Assembly (NCBI RefSeq): GCF_003337305.1
Contig: NZ_QPJO01000001.1
Location: forward strand, 893,203-957,202
DNA length: 64,000 nucleotides
Origin: Winogradskyella arenosi
GTDB taxonomy: Bacteria; Bacteroidota; Bacteroidia; Flavobacteriales; Flavobacteriaceae
Direction: 5' to 3'
The notes under the pieces are model-generated. The model searched no databases. It saw nothing but the letters and a program-made list of their open reading frames with translations, and had not been told where the DNA came from. Position 1 is the stretch's first letter. The number at the start of each line of letters is the position of its first letter. Below, piece after piece: positions 63,052 through 64,000 of the stretch. Position numbers and translations under genes: made by a program.

Positions 63052-64000
63052 TTACACAATATAAATCACCTTTTCATCTTCCTCAATACTATCATTAAAT
63101 CTAAACGGACGTTTTACGCCTGAAATATCTACGATAACCAATGGAAGAACAGTCTTGTTTTTACTAAATTGGGTTTTTACCCATTCGCGAGTGGCAATTT
63201 TTTTATCGCTCGTTACCTCTACTTCCTTATAATTTAAGTCTTGTGTCTTTTGAATCCAAGGCTGAAGATCTACTTTTCCTGAGAATAGAGTTGATGCTGA
63301 TACGGACTGTAATAAGTTGATGCTACCACCGATCTCTGTAATGGGAGAAATTACAATATATTTTTCTGGAATATAAAAGGTGTCATTCACCAATTGCGAG
63401 GCTAATAGATTTATTTCATTATTGACAGTTAGGGCTAAAAAGGTTCTAAAGTCTTTAGCTGAAGCTTCTTTTAGTGTGGCTTCGTCTAAAATATTACCAT
63501 GCACGCAATTGAATCCTTTGTGCTTCGCATTTTCACAGATGCCTTTATTCGCATCAATAAAAACGACCTTATTGTGTTCTGATAAATGTTTTCCTAATAA
63601 TAAGGCAAGTGGATTGGCACCTAATATTAAATAGCCTTCTCTAGAGAATTGTTTTACGAGTTCGCCGCGTTTCTTAAGCCAGTTGGTAGACCAGGTTAAC
63701 AAAACAGGAACGGATAGTGTCGTAATGATGGCCATAAAGACGAGAATAGAGAAGATTTCCTGAGAGATAATCCCTTTTTGCAGTCCAATACCAGCAATAA
63801 CAATTTCTACGGCTCCACGGCCGTTCATTCCGGTACCTACAGCTAAGCCTTCGCGCCAGCCATTGCGACTAGGAAGATAGAAAATAACGGTACCTAATAT
63901 TTTACCGGCAAAAGCAACGCCTACAATAGCTAATAATAATCCTAAATCGGTTTGAAAAACATCTAAGGTGACATGAAAACCTGCGGTAACAAAAAATATT
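63052..64000 (-). CDS. CPA2-type cation:proton antiporter, C-terminal part
   Basis: The frame is open to the right edge, so this is a gene truncated by the window at its 5' end; the ATG at 63828 is internal. About 315 residues are visible: the last membrane helices (LGLLLAIVGVAFAGKILG, then GTGMNGRGAVEIVIAGIGL with the family's NGRG motif), then a cytoplasmic part from about position 63650 with a TrkA-N-like Rossmann region (EGYLILGANPLALLLGKHL, VVFIDANKG). KefB/KefC-like proteins of this type exchange K+ or Na+ for protons under nucleotide control; the ion is not determinable. The gene ends 75 bp from the tRNA terminator, convergent with it. Confidence 0.9.
   Translation of the reverse strand, partial: IFFVTAGFHVTLDVFQTDLGLLLAIVGVAFAGKILGTVIFYLPSRNGWREGLAVGTGMNGRGAVEIVIAGIGLQKGIISQEIFSILVFMAIITTLSVPVLLTWSTNWLKKRGELVKQFSREGYLILGANPLALLLGKHLSEHNKVVFIDANKGICENAKHKGFNCVHGNILDEATLKEASAKDFRTFLALTVNNEINLLASQLVNDTFYIPEKYIVISPITEIGGSINLLQSVSASTLFSGKVDLQPWIQKTQDLNYKEVEVTSDKKIATREWVKTQFSKNKTVLPLVIVDISGVKRPFRFNDSIEEDEKVIYIV

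Noticed and set aside
1..64000. CRISPR arrays, insertion sequences, integrase genes, attachment sites, rRNA
   Set aside because: I scanned for direct repeats with spacers, transposase motifs and rRNA landmarks and saw none.

Overview
The window is ordinary chromosome from a member of the Bacteroidota, almost certainly family Flavobacteriaceae. The signs are: a short primary sigma factor of 287 residues, AT-rich DNA, promoters that fit the Bacteroidota pattern TTG-N19-TAnnTTTG (clearest before the tRNA pair), almost no Shine-Dalgarno sequences, several TTG or GTG starts, a mevalonate pathway, a TonB-dependent receptor, GH97, DUF6089, and an 853-residue BamA followed by two Skp-like proteins. 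No rRNA, IS element, prophage, integrase or CRISPR array was seen. All function calls rest on reading the sequence; no database search was run.

Layout. 1-4350: the end of a GH97 glycosidase gene, a large GAF-type protein, and a convergent, overlapping gene that fuses an HD phosphohydrolase to a Pycsar-effector-like membrane domain. 4544-10603: a co-directional run selO, flavodoxin-like reductase, DUF427, hydrolase-OsmC fusion, egtB, egtD, which reads as a thiol/redox operon. 10675-19261: a phosphoesterase joined to an Omp85-type barrel, DUF2254, a BaiN-type flavoprotein, and a hybrid histidine kinase on the other strand. 19515-24082: DUF1697, mvaD, a GHMP kinase, a UbiA prenyltransferase, and an RluB-like protein that lacks the catalytic Asp. 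24319-30027: the glycerol regulon (glpD-glpK-glpF-outer membrane protein on the minus strand, divergent from a DeoR-type regulator). 30124-36727: a frameshifted lipoprotein gene, a small membrane protein, a short SSB behind a phased repeat array, a TonB-dependent receptor, DUF2797 and a GH3-family enzyme.

37077-42553 (minus): tig-clpP-clpX, then pdxJ-hydrolase-small membrane protein. 42752-51420: CBS protein-nadK, then the envelope operon DUF6089-uppS-bamA-skp-skp, then murI and a small conserved protein. 51436-59713: gamma-carbonic anhydrase, rpsU, rpoD, AsmA-like, queuosine-precursor transporter, a folK-deoxynucleoside kinase fusion, a methyltransferase and a SpoU-type RNA methylase. 60033-64000: mutS, tRNA-Gly(GCC), tRNA-Leu(UAA), and the 3' part of a CPA2 antiporter gene.

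The most interesting points are: (1) the phosphoesterase-barrel protein, whose middle region carries GDWDRH and PRDRDQ motifs resembling the catalytic core of CotH/HipA/FAM20-type kinases; (2) the HD plus Pycsar-effector-like fusion; (3) the SelO-OsmC-ergothioneine operon; (4) the Asp-to-Gly change in the RluB-like protein; (5) the TTACAA repeats spaced exactly 10 bp apart ahead of the short ssb; and (6) a lipoprotein gene broken at an eight-A run.
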